64,000 bases of DNA from Kalaharituber pfeilii. Taxonomy: Eukaryota; Ascomycota; Pezizomycetes; Pezizales; Pezizaceae. The stretch lies in assembly GCA_015179045.1 (NCBI GenBank), contig WHUZ01000028.1:310001-374000 (forward strand), read 5' to 3'. Position 1 is the stretch's first letter. Each line of letters starts with the position of its first letter. Below are positions 1 to 11,207 of this stretch, in pieces. The translations under genes and the position numbers were made by a program. The notes under the pieces were generated by a model, which searched no databases, was not told where the DNA came from, and saw nothing but the letters and a program-made list of their open reading frames with translations.

Positions 1-206
1 AGTGTCACTATCTTGCTGAGGGAAAAATTATTCATCTCTTGCACCTTGAAGGTGTATTTCCCAGCATTCTCTGCCTTCTGATGCTGTTGAACAGCACACG
101 CTGCTAGGTGCGAAAATGACCAAACTCAAAGTTCGAGTTACTTTAACTCAGCTCATTTTGAAAGAGCTCCGCAATTTAGTCTGGTCGATTTTTTTCACCT
201 GAATGA

Positions 207-294
207 GAATAAGAGAGATTTTTTTTTTTTTTTTTTTTTATTTCACGTGACCCCGCTTGTAGCTGTTCGCCATGGCAGGGCGAATAAGAGAGAT
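207..294 (-). mobile_element. Type A hairpin/poly-A mini-retroposon
   Basis: A run of T (about 219-239) is followed by the reverse complement of the family A LINE 3' end, and then by a perfect 13-bp TSD (gaataagagagat at 207-219 and 282-294). The body is only about 42 nt and begins at the CCCTGC/GCGGGG hairpin stem. It carries no coding sequence and no visible Pol III promoter boxes. Confidence 0.85.
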
Positions 295-870
295 ACTGTA
301 AGTTGATTGGTTCGGTCTCATGGTCCCAGGTACATTGGGATTTGGCAATTCCATGCAGGTTGCGTATCGCCCAACTGGGTTAAGAGCACTGCGGTAGGAA
401 GATCCCACAATACCTCTGGCAGATTCTCTGGCAACAAATGCGTGTTAGTTTTGGCAAAATGATTCGGACGGACTGAATGCGTTTTAGAAATCCTGCATAT
501 TCGTGATTGGGCGTGCGATCGATTGTTTGGTGCGAGTGGTAGGAAATTGAAGAATCTTGGCGCGCTTACAGGAAAAAATTGGGAATCTACTACCCTCCTC
601 ATCCAGTTCAACAATCAAGTGCTTCCACAAAGAACGAAGGCCCTGTATTGAACTAGCACCGCATTTGCCAAATGATCAGCCAAATAATGTGAGATAGCCA
701 GGAGTAGCAAGCCTTCCAAGTTGTTTCAGAAGTTCCAATTGTGATAAACACGAATCCTTATTAAGTTCAATATTTAGCTGTATTCCTGGAAAGGGATCAA
801 GTCGACGAAACTGCGTTTGGTGAATCCGCGTAGCCGGACCTTCGCCCACTGCAACCTGCGCAGGAGGACG
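295..870. other. No recognisable gene
   Basis: Short open frames only (for example 318-614 minus), without a recognisable domain, signal peptide or convincing splice structure. I see nothing else here. Confidence 0.5.
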
Positions 871-1255
871 CTAAGCAACTACCCCTGACTGCGGACTGGG
901 AAGGGTGGAGGTATGTCGAGAAGACGGATCAGCGGAAAGGATCCACGCTGCGGATACGGGGAAGGTGAGGAGCGCAGAGCATGTAGTGTTCGAGTGCAAG
1001 CACTGGGAGAGGCCCAACCGGGAAGAAGACAGGGGTGGGGATCTAGTCACCTGGGAGTGCTGGGAGGAGGACCTAGAGGAGAAGTGGCGGAAGCAGGAGG
1101 TATACGTAGTGGAGGGCAAGGCGGGCGAGAAAGTATTCGCCAGCTTCGACCTGTGACAGCCGAGGACCAGGAGGGTTCGTTGGGGGCCCGTAGCCCAGAG
1201 AGTTAGTTGTTTGACCTGATCTAGGGTTACTTTTTGCGGAGTTATGTGACCAAAA
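871..1255 (+). pseudogene. LINE C-terminal relic (third family, C)
   Basis: Two overlapping frames together give a CxxC-like start and the string SAEHVVFECKHWE, followed by acidic WE-rich sequence. This resembles the C-terminal CCHC zinc motif that closes ORF2 of Tad-like LINEs. At least one frameshift lies between the two halves (near 960). The stop is near 1156, and a possible degenerate 3' tail ends near 1255 (gtgaccaaaag). Its similarity to the fragment at 34672-35290 (AEHVVF) is why I call a separate family C. No TSD was found. Confidence 0.5.
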
Positions 1256-4074
1256 GAAGGAAAGAAGAAACTAAGGACGCGTGCAGTCAGTGCCGCAGTG
1301 AGCTCGAGGATAAGTCGCAGGCAGAGGTGACAGTCACTTCAGAGTGGAGGTAGATGGTGATCACCCGCAGGCTCGGGAACAATTGAATAAGTAAAGGATT
1401 CGCTCGCCCGTGGAGGTGGTGCGCTCGCAAATCGGCTGGGAGGAGTATCTCTGGCAATTGCGGCTTGGCACAGGAGTGTGATGAGTAAGCCAGTGTGGCT
1501 TAGAGCGGAGGAAGTTAAGGTCATTGGCGGAAATGTTATGTCAGCAATTAGTTTCGTTGTGAACTAATTAGCAAGCCTGGGTCCCATGCATGGCAGCACC
1601 CAGCACCTACGAGCTACGGATAAATTTTGACAGTGAAAATTACAGCAACGCAGCTTAACACCGCCTGCAAGTAAGAACAGTCGTACCAAGCTTCTTTCAA
1701 CGATTTTCTTGATTTTGAGGGCGGTATCCACGCTGACCGCTTTGGGAAGGCGCTGCTAAATTTTTTTGTAGAAGGCTATCGGCTGCCAAGCCGGAACCAA
1801 AAATGAGAGCCTCACTGTAATAGCTGTACGACATGAGCAACAAAGAAACACACAATAAAAAATCACTCGACCACGTGAGGATGTTTGTTGCTGTGGATAT
1901 ATATATATATGCTGAACCTCTAATATTGGATCAATTCGTATTAGATTAAAGCATACGGTCTCAGCTTTCTCCAATATAACAGGTTTCAACTGTAATACAA
2001 ACTACTGCTTGATACACTCTAGGAACACACGTTCTATGATGCTATGGTTGTCGGGCTTTCTGTGCAGATCTAGCACCTGGGGTATGAGGTATATCCGAGG
2101 TTATCTCACTTCGTTCCATTTTGAAATGCCCTTAACAACATCAAGTTGAAAAACGGACAATAGAGTTTCGAAACATTGATTTCGTCTTCAATATTTAATT
2201 CCCTTCACCAAATGCTCGCGCAAATACGTCTCCGCCGCGACGTATTTTACAATGCTTCACGACCGGAATATGTAGATGGAGGAGCAGCCCCGCACTCCAC
2301 GTAGCGCTCTTTGAGTGGATGACTGCAATCCGTTGAACTGGGTTTCTTCCACGTCTACGTCAACAGAGGGAGTCCAAGACCTTTTTCTAGCATAGAAGTA
2401 TTTTCCCTCTCTGTCTAACCTGCGGGATTGGATTATTGACCTCAGCGCGGAGATAACCTTGCGATGCTGGTATGAGAATTGTCCCCCTTTTCCTTGCTGC
2501 GCAGTTGTGAATCCGCGTGATGCCTAACTGTTACGGATTTGTACGATCAACTGGGTACGAGAACACACGATCAAGTAGAAAAGTCGATGGTAACACTAGA
2601 GTATGGAGGATTCCGTCGTTGTGCAGAGCCCTCTTATAGGCTACCAGCGAGTTCTTCGTATTCTCTCGCTACTTATGACATCGGCTTCTGCAACATGCCG
2701 TTAGCCACTGCAACATCCTTCACTCCGCCTGTAGCGGCCGATTTTGACTCTCAGACCTTGTCTCGGAGCTCGTATAACCTAGGCATGCATGGCGATCATC
2801 CTATCCCTGCGTATCCATTCCGAACTCTTGTGCCAACGTCCTATCGTGTATCAGAGAGGCCTAGTTTTGCAAGGTTTACAAGTGCTGTGCATCCAGCGAC
2901 ATGGGTTCATTTCCAAAACGGTATCCTGCAAGGTGCAGATGAGAGAAGGTTGGTGTGACAAATTGACAGATTAGGGTGATGCAATGCCAACGATCATTTG
3001 GCGCGGCTGCCGCTACTGGGGTCCGTGGCGTGGCATTTATTTTTTCGACGACCCGGTTGCTGAACGCAGTTGGAGCAGGGGGCCTCGTATCCCTCATATT
3101 CGTCTATAGGCATAATTCAATGAATTGTCCAGGGCTGATGCGAATCAAGGATCTAGGAACGAAAACAGCCTTCGAGCACCGTCATTGGACTGGTCCCCTG
3201 TACTGGCATGGCAGACCGGCTGGTGCCAAGCCTTGCTACGTCACTAATGCTAAGACACTGTGAAAGTGAGAATTCCTAGCGGGCCTTCAACCTAGGTAAC
3301 AATCACGCACGTTTTCAAGTCGGGTAACTCAATCCGCTGACTTGGCAATGCAATGACAGCTTTGTGGAGAGTGGGATAGTGTAGGGATGTCGCTGTGAGC
3401 AGATAAAGATTGCATGCAGGTCAATTTAGTTATAGTGCCATTAAGAAAGGAATGTGGCAAGAAACTGGGGTTTTGAGGTGCGGAGATATTGCCTAATGGT
3501 GTAGACGATATCTCCGGTAAACTTAACGGGTGACTACAGGCGTAGTGGTAGGCCTTCAGGCATATCAGCACGTGGTGTTGGTTCGTAGTCGGCCTCCGAC
3601 TCTGCTGGCAGCGCTAGCTCACTCGCCGAGCTAGCGCTAGCAATCTTTAGGATGCTTGCCAGTAGCTGTTAACTGTATTTGTCACAGTCTGCATAGACAT
3701 AACTATCAAGCACGGCACTGGAACTGAATGAGAGAAATGTTAAGAAATAATTATTGTATTATCGTATGGTCCTCGCCTTTCAAGCCACAGGGGGTGTACA
3801 GCATTAACTCCAGGGCACTCATGAAGGAGAAATCCGCAACCAGTGACTCGAACCGTATACAAAAAATCCAATATCATAAAAAACCCACCGTCGTCATTAG
3901 TATCATAGGCAGAACCAAAGGAATGCAACAAATTCAAACAGTGGACACCCTACTTGTACGGAACTCGAAGAAAAAGCGTGAGGACGTGTTACAGGACACT
4001 AATTGAAAATTAATTCCCGCAATAATTTCCCAACTCCTAGCAACCCATCTGTCAAAACTGCCTACTTCTTGGCA
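1256..4074. other. Gene-poor stretch, nothing firmly assigned
   Basis: Contains a short AT dinucleotide run near 1897-1911, an open frame at about 2539-2958 that lacks an ATG at its start and has no recognisable domain, and an 11-bp perfect hairpin at 3610-3638. No supported gene. Confidence 0.45.
3610..3638. repeat. Perfect 11-bp inverted repeat (hairpin)
   Basis: agcgctagctc at 3610-3620 pairs exactly with gagctagcgct at 3628-3638 across a 7-nt loop. Function unknown. Confidence 0.7.
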
Positions 4075-4424
4075 TTAGATCTCTTTGCAATCCCCAGAAT
4101 AGGTGTATCCGCGCGGCGTAATGGCCTGCTTCGCATCCTTAGCACAGCAAACAGTCTTCATAGAGCCGCATGGAACTTTTAATTGATCAGTCAGTAATTA
4201 GATCTACGTCTGATTGATCGTGAGTTTGGCATGTCAAACTTACCTGTCGATGGCCGGTCGCTACAGTAATGTGCAACATTACCCACCACTCCAACGCTGC
4301 AGCACACGATATCTCCATTGCAGGCCGGGGGCTTTGGCGGGGGCTTTGGCGGGCATGCTCCTGTGGCGAAAGTGGCCGGGATGAAGGCGAAGGCGGTAAG
4401 CAGGGAGAGAGTGAAGATCTGCAT
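4075..4424 (-). CDS. Hydrophobin-like small secreted cysteine-rich protein (two exons)
   Basis: Exon 1 is 4244-4424 and exon 2 is 4075-4175; the 68-bp intron 4176-4243 has a GTAAGT donor. Together they give 282 nt, 93 residues. The N-terminus (MQIFTLSLLTAFAFIPATFA) is a typical signal peptide, followed by a short proline-rich linker (PPKPPPKPP). The mature part has the order C, CC, C, C, CC, C, which is the hydrophobin pattern, plus one extra cysteine before the linker. Spacings (C-5-CC-11-C-8-C-6-CC-18-C) fit neither class I nor class II cleanly. Hydrophobins are secreted and assemble at air-water interfaces on hyphae and spores. A weak TATA-like TATACAA complement lies about 90 bp upstream. 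It could instead be another eight-cysteine secreted protein. The exon structure is my inference from splice signals and frame. Confidence 0.65.
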
Positions 4425-5205
4425 TGTAGCGAAAGTTGTGGGTTAAACGCAGCTGGTAACGAGAGTGGTGGTAGAAACGGAGTAGTGAAAAGGTGAACCG
4501 AGTGACTCGCTATACAAGAAATCGGAGGATGAGTTGTGGGCGGGAAAAGAGGATGAGGAAGCCTTCTTAAATAATTTGTTAAGACCCTAGACGTCTTAAC
4601 CCCGTTCCACAGCTAGCGGAATCCAGGTATGCATCCTTGCCTTGGCTTTGGTTGCAGGGTTTATAAAAAAGCACTAACAGGAAGTCCAGCCAAATACGTC
4701 AAATTAATGCCAGCAGTGCTGTTCGTAGAGCAACCTTCAGCTTTCAACAGGTACATAGTCTGGGATCTGCAACGGTCCTCGGACGCCAAGTTGGATCCAT
4801 CCTCAGGTATCCCTAGCACACTTTGGATCCACCTCCAACCAAGCGATGCAGAGCTCTATTTCAGCCGAACGTGCTTCTTCCTTGTGTGTACACACTAACA
4901 ATACCACTTGCCAGTTTATGATTTTCTACTGAGAGTACGAATCAGAGTCAATGATAGCTGGATAGTGGCCACAGAGAGATGATAAAATATTAAAACGTTT
5001 TTGCTTGTACTGAGGGCTCATTCTTAGCAGATACTATTGTCTAACGCAAATAGTCAGACTTCATACCAAGCCTCCAGATGCGAACGAATTCTGAGTTGGC
5101 TAATATTTCACCTTTGGGCAATTTTGCTATGGTCTTCGCAAAATTTCGTATGCTGATGCGACATAGACCAAGTATGTAATACTGGCTGAATGCTGGCTTG
5201 TATTT
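4425..5205. other. Intergenic, upstream of the hydrophobin-like gene
   Basis: No supported gene. Short ORFs such as 4629-4898 have no recognisable content. Confidence 0.4.
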
Positions 5206-5262
5206 CTTTTTATAAAAAAAAAGAAAATCACGTAACCCCGCGTACAGCTCTTCGCTATGTAT
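5206..5262 (-). mobile_element. Degenerate type A retroposon end
   Basis: A mixed T/A tail is followed by atcacgtaaccccgcgtacag, the complement of the family A 3' end, stopping inside the hairpin at ttcgctatg. ggcttgtat before and ggctgtat after may be a decayed TSD. Confidence 0.45.
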
Positions 5263-5426
5263 CACAGGCTGTATAACCAGAATCTGAACCAAGTACTTAC
5301 TCCGATCGGCATCGAATTGCAAGGATGTTCTAGAGCACAGTAGTCAAATCAGGTTGCAGGTTCGGGGTTAGCGCTCCAGAGGATTGGTGTAAAGATTGAA
5401 TTTGTACGGTGCCTGGACTAATCGCT

Positions 5427-5500
5427 AATGCGCCCAGTTTTTTTTTTTTTATAATCAGTACTCGCATGTCGCCCTATGGGCTATGGCGAATGTGCCCAGT
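5427..5500 (-). mobile_element. Type B hairpin/poly-A mini-retroposon
   Basis: A poly-T tail is followed by the complement of the family B 3' hairpin (…actcgcatgtcgccctatgggctatggcg). A 12-bp TSD flanks it with one mismatch (aatgcgcccagt 5427-5438, aatgtgcccagt 5489-5500). The body stops at the hairpin base. Confidence 0.8.
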
Positions 5501-6521
5501 GCCACTTCCAAATATAACAACGTTCAGGAAAGGAGGCAAGAAGCAGCAGGGATCAGTAAACTTGCGTGACGTAGTAGATGTACTAGCCCCGATCTTTCTG
5601 TCTCCGCATAAACCGACAACTTTTCATTATGTAAGTTCTCCATGTAAGCTCTCCAGCGACTTGTAATTCTGGCTTGCACTGAGTATGGTACGGAACAAGA
5701 ACAATAGGAGTGGCCACACGAATTTCCGCATTGTCGTCTCCGAACGTTAAATTGCGATTTGGGCTCATTGTGAGTTTCCATATTTCAATGCTTCGGTTGA
5801 CAAAGCAAACCCGAGTTCATTTCTATCTTGGCATCGGATATTTTGTTTTTGTCACTGTTTCCTTTTATGATTTCAGCTTCCAAATCTTTCTGAACCGAAT
5901 AAGGATCTGAATACCCCTAATGCAGTATTGCCAACTCAGAAACTGCTAGTTACCTATAACCCATTTTGTATATTCCGGGGACAACCCCCGGAGTGGTTAT
6001 TCCAATCATTAGCCAAGATTGCCGTGACCACTAGCTAAACAATAGTCACATCTCAGGGGTACCCGGATTCGGACTCTTGGTATAACAGAATACTTTGTCC
6101 GATGTCGGAGTGTTGGCTGAAAGTGGCAGAGAAATATAGCCGCGTGAAGTGACTTGCATTAAGTTCCTTGTGGCTATTGCATCATCATTTACAGTACCGA
6201 ATCCGGGGTCTGTTATACTCGCCATATCAATAACAGGGTGTGAAAGCTCGTATACTATGGATGCGGGATGTTATTGGATGCTTTCGAGGTATTGTGAATC
6301 TAGCATGAGATTTCTTCGCGCATCCTAGATCCTCGGCGCCCTATCATGTTATTACTTATACGAGAGGTCAGCTTCGAACCAAGATAGGGCATGTCTGGTT
6401 CGCTAGCCTTGCAGAGGAGTTAACTATAATGCATAAGCTCAGGAAGAAATTCATCTACTCACCTGTTTCGTGATGGAAGGTCACGCTCGTAGGGGGTTCT
6501 ATAATGAGTACGTCACTGATC
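5501..6521. other. Intergenic, nothing assigned
   Basis: A small G/C hairpin lies at 5974-5992 (tccgggg/ccccgga). Fragments of an inverted pair (cccggattcgg near 6063, ccgaatccggg near 6197) are present. No supported gene. Confidence 0.4.
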
Positions 6522-8193
6522 TAGTGAGCGGCACGAGCCGAGCCAGCTCGAGCTGGCCTGGCATGAGCTCGGGCTCTGGCTCGAGCTTAAGACAGCCAAA
6601 GATATGCTAGTGTTTCTCTTGACGGCTCGCTAAAATGACGGCTCAGTAAAATGCTCAGCCAGTGCAGGGTTTCATAGTTAACTGTAAATACTGAATATGA
6701 TAATAAATTAGAGACTCGGAGGTCATTCCAACCCGCTAACAAGTTCTATAAATATTAAAAGTGATTCAATTACATAGACCTATATCAAGTCTTTTACATT
6801 TAATATCTTTCAAGGTCTCTAGGAGATAAGTTGTACATTCTAAAAGTGTATTTATAGGCCTCTCTATTCTTTCTATCCTCTTGAAATTCTTTCTCTTTAC
6901 TAGTATCCAATATCAAGACTTCGGAACTCATACTACGCTTCGAGACCCTTAATCCTCATACTACACTTCAAGCAATTTATCAATATGGCAACCAATTCTA
7001 TCTCAATTCGTAATGCCTTTCTTGCCAGCCTAGCTGGCCGATATTCTTCAGTTAAAGACCAGCATACTATTTTGAACTCTCATCATCATAGTTACCTGTA
7101 TGAAAGATGTATAATTTTGCAGCGAAAAGTATCAGATACTGAGCACGAGATTTTGTGTATGCATTGTTCCAAGACTTGGTAGGTCAAGAGCCGCACAACA
7201 ACTACATCTATGTTCCTTTGCCATTTTCGAAAGTCACATGTGTCACTTCCACTTTCTACAACTGAGGAAAATGCTCACCTTTCAGAACTAGCGGTATCAA
7301 CTAGCAATGCCACAGAATTGAAGCGATAAACACCATTTGACATGATGGTTCCACCAAAGCGAGCTAAATCAGATGGCTTTTCCGAAACACAGTATCATGA
7401 ACTTCTCTGCTGCTTTCTTATTTCAACAAATTCACCAATCAAACTGGCAGAAAAGGCATCATTTTTAGAGCTCTTCCAATATTGCAACTTGAAAGTTCAA
7501 AAAATCTCAACTCGGACTATATATAGAGATATTCTGAAACTCTATAATAAAACTCGCGAAGCTGTTATTCAACTTTTACATACATACATAGAGTCATAAG
7601 AGTGCTTTAGTTTTACTATTAATGCTTAGACTGCTAGCAATTTTAGTTCTTACTTAGCTATTACTTGTCACTTTATTGATACGATTCATTGGATTCTTCA
7701 TTTACTACTTCTCTCATTTCCACAATTTCATGGCACCCACACTGCACAAAATCAATGTAATATTTTAAAAGAAATGTTCATCAATTTTAATGTTCAGAAT
7801 GCAATTCGTGCAATAATAGCAGATTCTGCAACAACAAATGATGCAACATTTCATTTCTTAGAAAATGTCTTCTCCAGCTTCACTAAACGCGATGGTCATA
7901 TTCGATGTATGGCTCATATCATTAATTTAGTCATTCAAAAGATTATTTTATCTCTCAGCATTATGGCAGAAGAATTGGAACTGGAATTGGTGGAAGATGA
8001 AGAGATTGAATTAAATCAAGAGGACTCTGAGATTGATATTAAGGATACAATATCAATCGCACATCGCATTATTACTCTTATTCAAAATTCACCAAAATTA
8101 TAGGATGCACTACAAATGCAACTTTAGGTTTCCAACATTAAACCATTGCGCCCAATCTTGGATTCACCAACACGCTGGAATTCAACTGAAACT

Positions 8194-9159
8194 ATGTTGC
8201 AAAAACTGGGAAGAAACCATCCAAAAAGAAGAAGAGGAGGGCTGGAAGAGCGTGTACACGGATGGGAGTCGGATAGACGGTTCCACGGGGGTAGGGACGT
8301 ATCAGCAGACGGCGGACCAATCCTACTATCTAGGAAGACAAAGCACTGTGAACGATAGGGAAATGATGGCCATTAGCCATGCCCTCCAACACGAAGGGGA
8401 GGTTCTGATTGTCACGGACTCACACACTGCGATAGCCAAATTACAGAAGATAGCCAGAGGGGACCCGACGGTAGACGGAGCCTCACAGGCAGTACAGGAA
8501 CAGTGGGAAAGGAGAGTTGCGAAAGGCAACCTGGATCTTGCGATAACCTGGGTCAAAGGACACAAAGGCGTCAATGGCAACACGGAAGCAGACAGAGCCA
8601 CCAAAGTCGGCACCGCACTACAGTGCGAAGATGAGATAGTGACAGAAGCGGGGATACGACAGGAAGGCAAAGCAATTCGAGCCGAGGAAAGAAAACGCCT
8701 AAACTTCTCATATCGACCATTGCAGGAGCTAGGTAACCATCGATTAGTATCGACTCTGGCGGGCATCATCGGAAATAAAGGCCTAAAGGAATGGAAATAC
8801 GAAATAGGGAAGGCGGACTCACCGGAGTGCAGATGGTGCGGAAAGGCCCTGGAGAATTTCGCGCACATAACGACGGGCTGCCAACCATGGAAGAACAGAT
8901 TGCCTGACGGGGCGGAGGAACTTAGACAGCCGAAAGGGGGGGGGGAAGAGGTGGCTAAGGTACTACTATGGGCAGGGAGAGAGTGATTTATTCCTGGGTT
9001 CTTTTCTTTCTTCCTTTATTCCTTAATACGGGGTTGACGGGTTGAATTTCTCGTTTGGTTAAAGGTTGTATTTAGAAAACCGTTCCCATAGCCTTACAGG
9101 CGGCATGCGAGTAATGAAATAAAAAAAAATAAAATAAAAAAAAAAATGCTGCAAAAACT
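8194..9159 (+). mobile_element. 5'-truncated family B LINE
   Basis: The TSD atgttgcaaaaact / atgctgcaaaaact (8194-8207, 9146-9159; one mismatch) flanks the element 8208-9145. It carries the RNase H domain and C-terminal zinc motif of ORF2, a 3' UTR ending …ggcggcatgcgagtaatgaaat, and an A-rich tail. The 5' arm of the terminal hairpin is mutated here (ccgttc in place of cctcgc). Confidence 0.88.
8208..8986 (+). pseudogene. LINE ORF2 fragment: RNase H plus C-terminal zinc knuckle
   Basis: An uninterrupted frame of about 260 residues from the 5' truncation point to the TGA at 8984-8986. RNase H acidic positions are all visible: YTDGSR, NDREMMAI, VTDSHTA and NTEADRA. The C-terminus has CRWCG … H … C (near 8830-8880), the zinc motif that ends ORF2 in this family. 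RNase H would remove RNA from the cDNA hybrid during retrotransposition. The endonuclease and reverse transcriptase are missing, so the copy is dead on arrival, but the frame is still clean, which suggests a fairly recent insertion. Confidence 0.85.
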
Positions 9160-9796
9160 TCTTTATCTTCACACTGGTATGCTCTCTATCCATTTCTTTT
9201 ACATTAATACTTACATATTTTTAGGTATCGAAAAAGTATGTCTTTTTGAGCCTATACTGAAAAAGTATAACTTACATCTTTCTGAACTTTACTTATGCAG
9301 CTGGTAAAAGTATTCGGAATTTTTGTTTCAGCAACCCGATACCTTTCTGGTTCAAAATAACCAACTTTCTGGAGTATACTACCATATTTTGCAGCATTAA
9401 TGGGTAGGCTAGAAACATTCAGTGCTACGGAGTCTAATATTGTTCTCAAGAATGCAGTTAATGAGGGCTGGGACGTACTTAAAAAGTACTACACTGGCAC
9501 CTATGCTCATACAGCTCCCTTGATAGCTACGATTTTAGATCCTCGCATGAAATTAAAGGGATTTTGCACTCAAGGTTGAAGTGATGAAGATATTGAAAAT
9601 GCAAAGGCGGATGCATTATTAATTTTCAAGCGAGACTATTTACCAGTAGCAGAGCAGCCATAAGATGAAGTTTCCTTCTCGCAGACATCTGATTCTTGTT
9701 TTAACCCTTTTGATGATGATTTTGGATTCGATTTACAGTCATCTTTTTCTAGAACCTGAGGATGATAGTGAACAAAATGAGCTGGAGCGGCACCTA

Positions 9797-9880
9797 GACA
9801 AAAAACTGGCCCTGCCTTGGCGAACAGCTGCACGCGGGGTCATGTGATATAAAAAAAAAAAAAAAAAAAGACAAAAAACT
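9797..9880 (+). mobile_element. Type A hairpin/poly-A mini-retroposon
   Basis: TSD gacaaaaaact at 9797-9807 and 9870-9880. The body starts ggCCCTGCC and ends GCGGGGTCATGTGATAT plus poly-A. It is inserted in the transposase coding sequence. Confidence 0.9.
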
Positions 9881-10052
9881 AGAAGATCAAAAGATTGATG
9901 TACTAGCATAGCGGAAATCCCGAGCTGGGATGTCGCCAAATCTAGCCCGCATGGCACGAGATTATTTAGCAATACCTGCCTCTTCTGTTCCCTCCGAACA
10001 GATATTCTCCCAGGTAAGTATTTCAAAACTATCTCTACTAGTAGTCTAGCTA

Positions 10053-10138
10053 AGCTGACAATTTGTCCTGCCTTGGCGAACAGCTGCACGCGGGGTCATG
10101 TGATATAAAAAAAAAAAAAAAAAAAAAGCTGACAATTT
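10053..10138 (+). mobile_element. Type A hairpin/poly-A mini-retroposon in a transposase intron
   Basis: TSD agctgacaattt at 10053-10064 and 10127-10138. It sits inside the last intron of the hAT transposase and duplicates the probable branch-site sequence ctgac. Confidence 0.9.
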
Positions 10139-10432
10139 ACTACAGGCAGGCGAAGTTCTCAACAAGCACAGAAACAGAATGGAAGGTGAGACTATGAGTG
10201 CTATCATGTGCTTAAAGTCCTGGTTCAATGTTGATGAGCTGAAGAAAGCAGTGGAGGAACTTGCAGCAGGAGTAAATGTAAAAGAAATACTCAATTTAGT
10301 AGATAGTGGCAAGGGGGATGAAGCTGTAGAATAGTTTAGATTAGTTATCAATTATATCATGTAATCAAGGCTCGCTGGCTCGAGCCCACCTTCTATTTGA
10401 CGAGCTCGGCTCGAGCCGAGCTCACTTACCCA

Positions 10433-10513
10433 CGAGCTGGTCCTGCCTTGGCGAATAGCTGCATGCGGGGTCACGTGAAAAAAAAAAAAAAAAAAAAAAA
10501 CAACCCGAGCTGG
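10433..10513 (+). mobile_element. Type A hairpin/poly-A mini-retroposon in the hAT subterminal region
   Basis: TSD cgagctgg at 10433-10440 and 10506-10513. The body starts tCCTGCC and ends TGCGGGGTCACGTGA followed by poly-A. Confidence 0.8.
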
Positions 10514-10553
10514 CTCGAGCTCCCCCTCCAGCTCGGCTCGAGCTAGCTCGTGC

Positions 10554-11207
10554 CAGAAGTGGAGGGCTTTGGAAAGGGAAAGGTCATGGAGTGGAATAGG
10601 ACAGCGGTGTCCAACTTCACTGCCATGCGCCTGGAGAGAGGAAGATGTGGAGTGTGGTTGAAGAGGATAGGAGCGGCGGAATCGGAGAAGTGCAGCTGCG
10701 GGGAGGCCCAGACGGGGGCGCACCTAGCCTTCCAGTGCAGTCAGCAGAGGTTTCGCCCAGAAGGATTTAGAGAGTGGGGGGATATGGAGAAGAACTGGAG
10801 AAGGACAGCAGAGAATGGGGAGGAGTGGGATGAATTGGAAAGGTTCTTCTCCGGGATCAGGTTTTAGTGCGCCGGGCGATTTACCGACCCGGGTCGGGAA
10901 AAAATTCGCAGGTTGCGAAGGTGTGGAGGAAACTGCGAAATTTGCCGTCGGGGAAGTTTGCTTGCCGGGATGCGAAAGTGTGGGGAAGAGGGGAGGGGGG
11001 AGAGGGGGGATATATCGTGGGGCCTCCCTGAGGCAGAAACCGGAAGGTCCGTCCGGAGGTTTCTGGAATCAGGTGGTAGAAGTAGATAGAAAGCTCTTTG
11101 TTTGTTAAGCCTGTCTCCGGGCTTCGAGGGCTTGCCCACGGACCCTGCCATGGCTTGGCGCTGTAAGCGGGGTTATGTGATTTTTTAAAAAAAAAAAAAA
11201 AAAAAAA
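10554..11207 (+). mobile_element. 5'-truncated family A LINE
   Basis: Begins within the RNase H-distal part of ORF2 (VEGFGKGKVMEWNR) and includes the zinc motif CSCGEAQTGAHLAFQC (near 10690-10738). The 3' UTR is cctgtctccgggctt…aagcggggttatgtgat, ending in poly-A (11187-11207). No TSD is visible. The left side abuts a hAT right end that lacks its last 8 bases, so insertion probably removed target DNA. Confidence 0.8.

Larger units (their letters stand above)
6985..10334 (+). pseudogene. hAT transposase, disrupted
   Basis: The sequence begins MATNSISIRNAFLASLAG (6985), with a BED-type finger (CMHCSKTW … CHFRKSH, near 7157-7240). The middle matches hAT cores (SPTRWNSTETMLQKL near 8165-8207). 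The end is the dimerisation region (LARMARDYLAIPASSVPSEQ near 9940-10010), continuing AGEVLNKHRNRM to a stop at 10332-10334. Stops interrupt the N-terminal part near 7180 and 7327. The family B LINE splits the codons after LQKL, and a type A element sits at 9808. A further intron (10014-10145, GTAAGT…ACTACAG) has itself received a type A insertion. An intron ending at ttttag near 9224 is also likely. The gene cannot now produce transposase. Confidence 0.8.
6522..10553 (+). mobile_element. hAT DNA transposon, broken by nested retroelements
   Basis: The left TIR begins TAGTGAGCGGCACGAGC at 6522, after a putative 8-bp TSD copy cactgatc (6514-6521). Both ends carry G/C-rich subterminal repeats of the CTCGAGC/GAGCTGG type. 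The right end stops at gctcgtgcc (10553), lacking the last 8 bases (gctcacta) that the intact copy at 39438-39682 shows. A LINE fragment begins right there. Inside are transposase remnants with a BED-type zinc finger and a hAT dimerisation domain. Nested insertions: family B LINE 8208-9145, type A mini-retroposons at 9808-9869, 10065-10126 and 10441-10503. Confidence 0.85.

Noticed and set aside
2539..2958. 139-codon open frame
   Set aside because: It begins with TTG, has no domain or splice context, and was left as unassigned.
3830..3860. Possible tRNA T-arm on the minus strand (ggttcgagtc)
   Set aside because: The flanks do not pair as a T-stem and no anticodon arm or acceptor stem can be placed.
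6060..6220. Apparent inverted repeat (cccggattcgg/ccgaatccggg and gtataacaga/tctgttatac)
   Set aside because: The two short pairs are in the wrong order for one inverted repeat, so no element end is supported.
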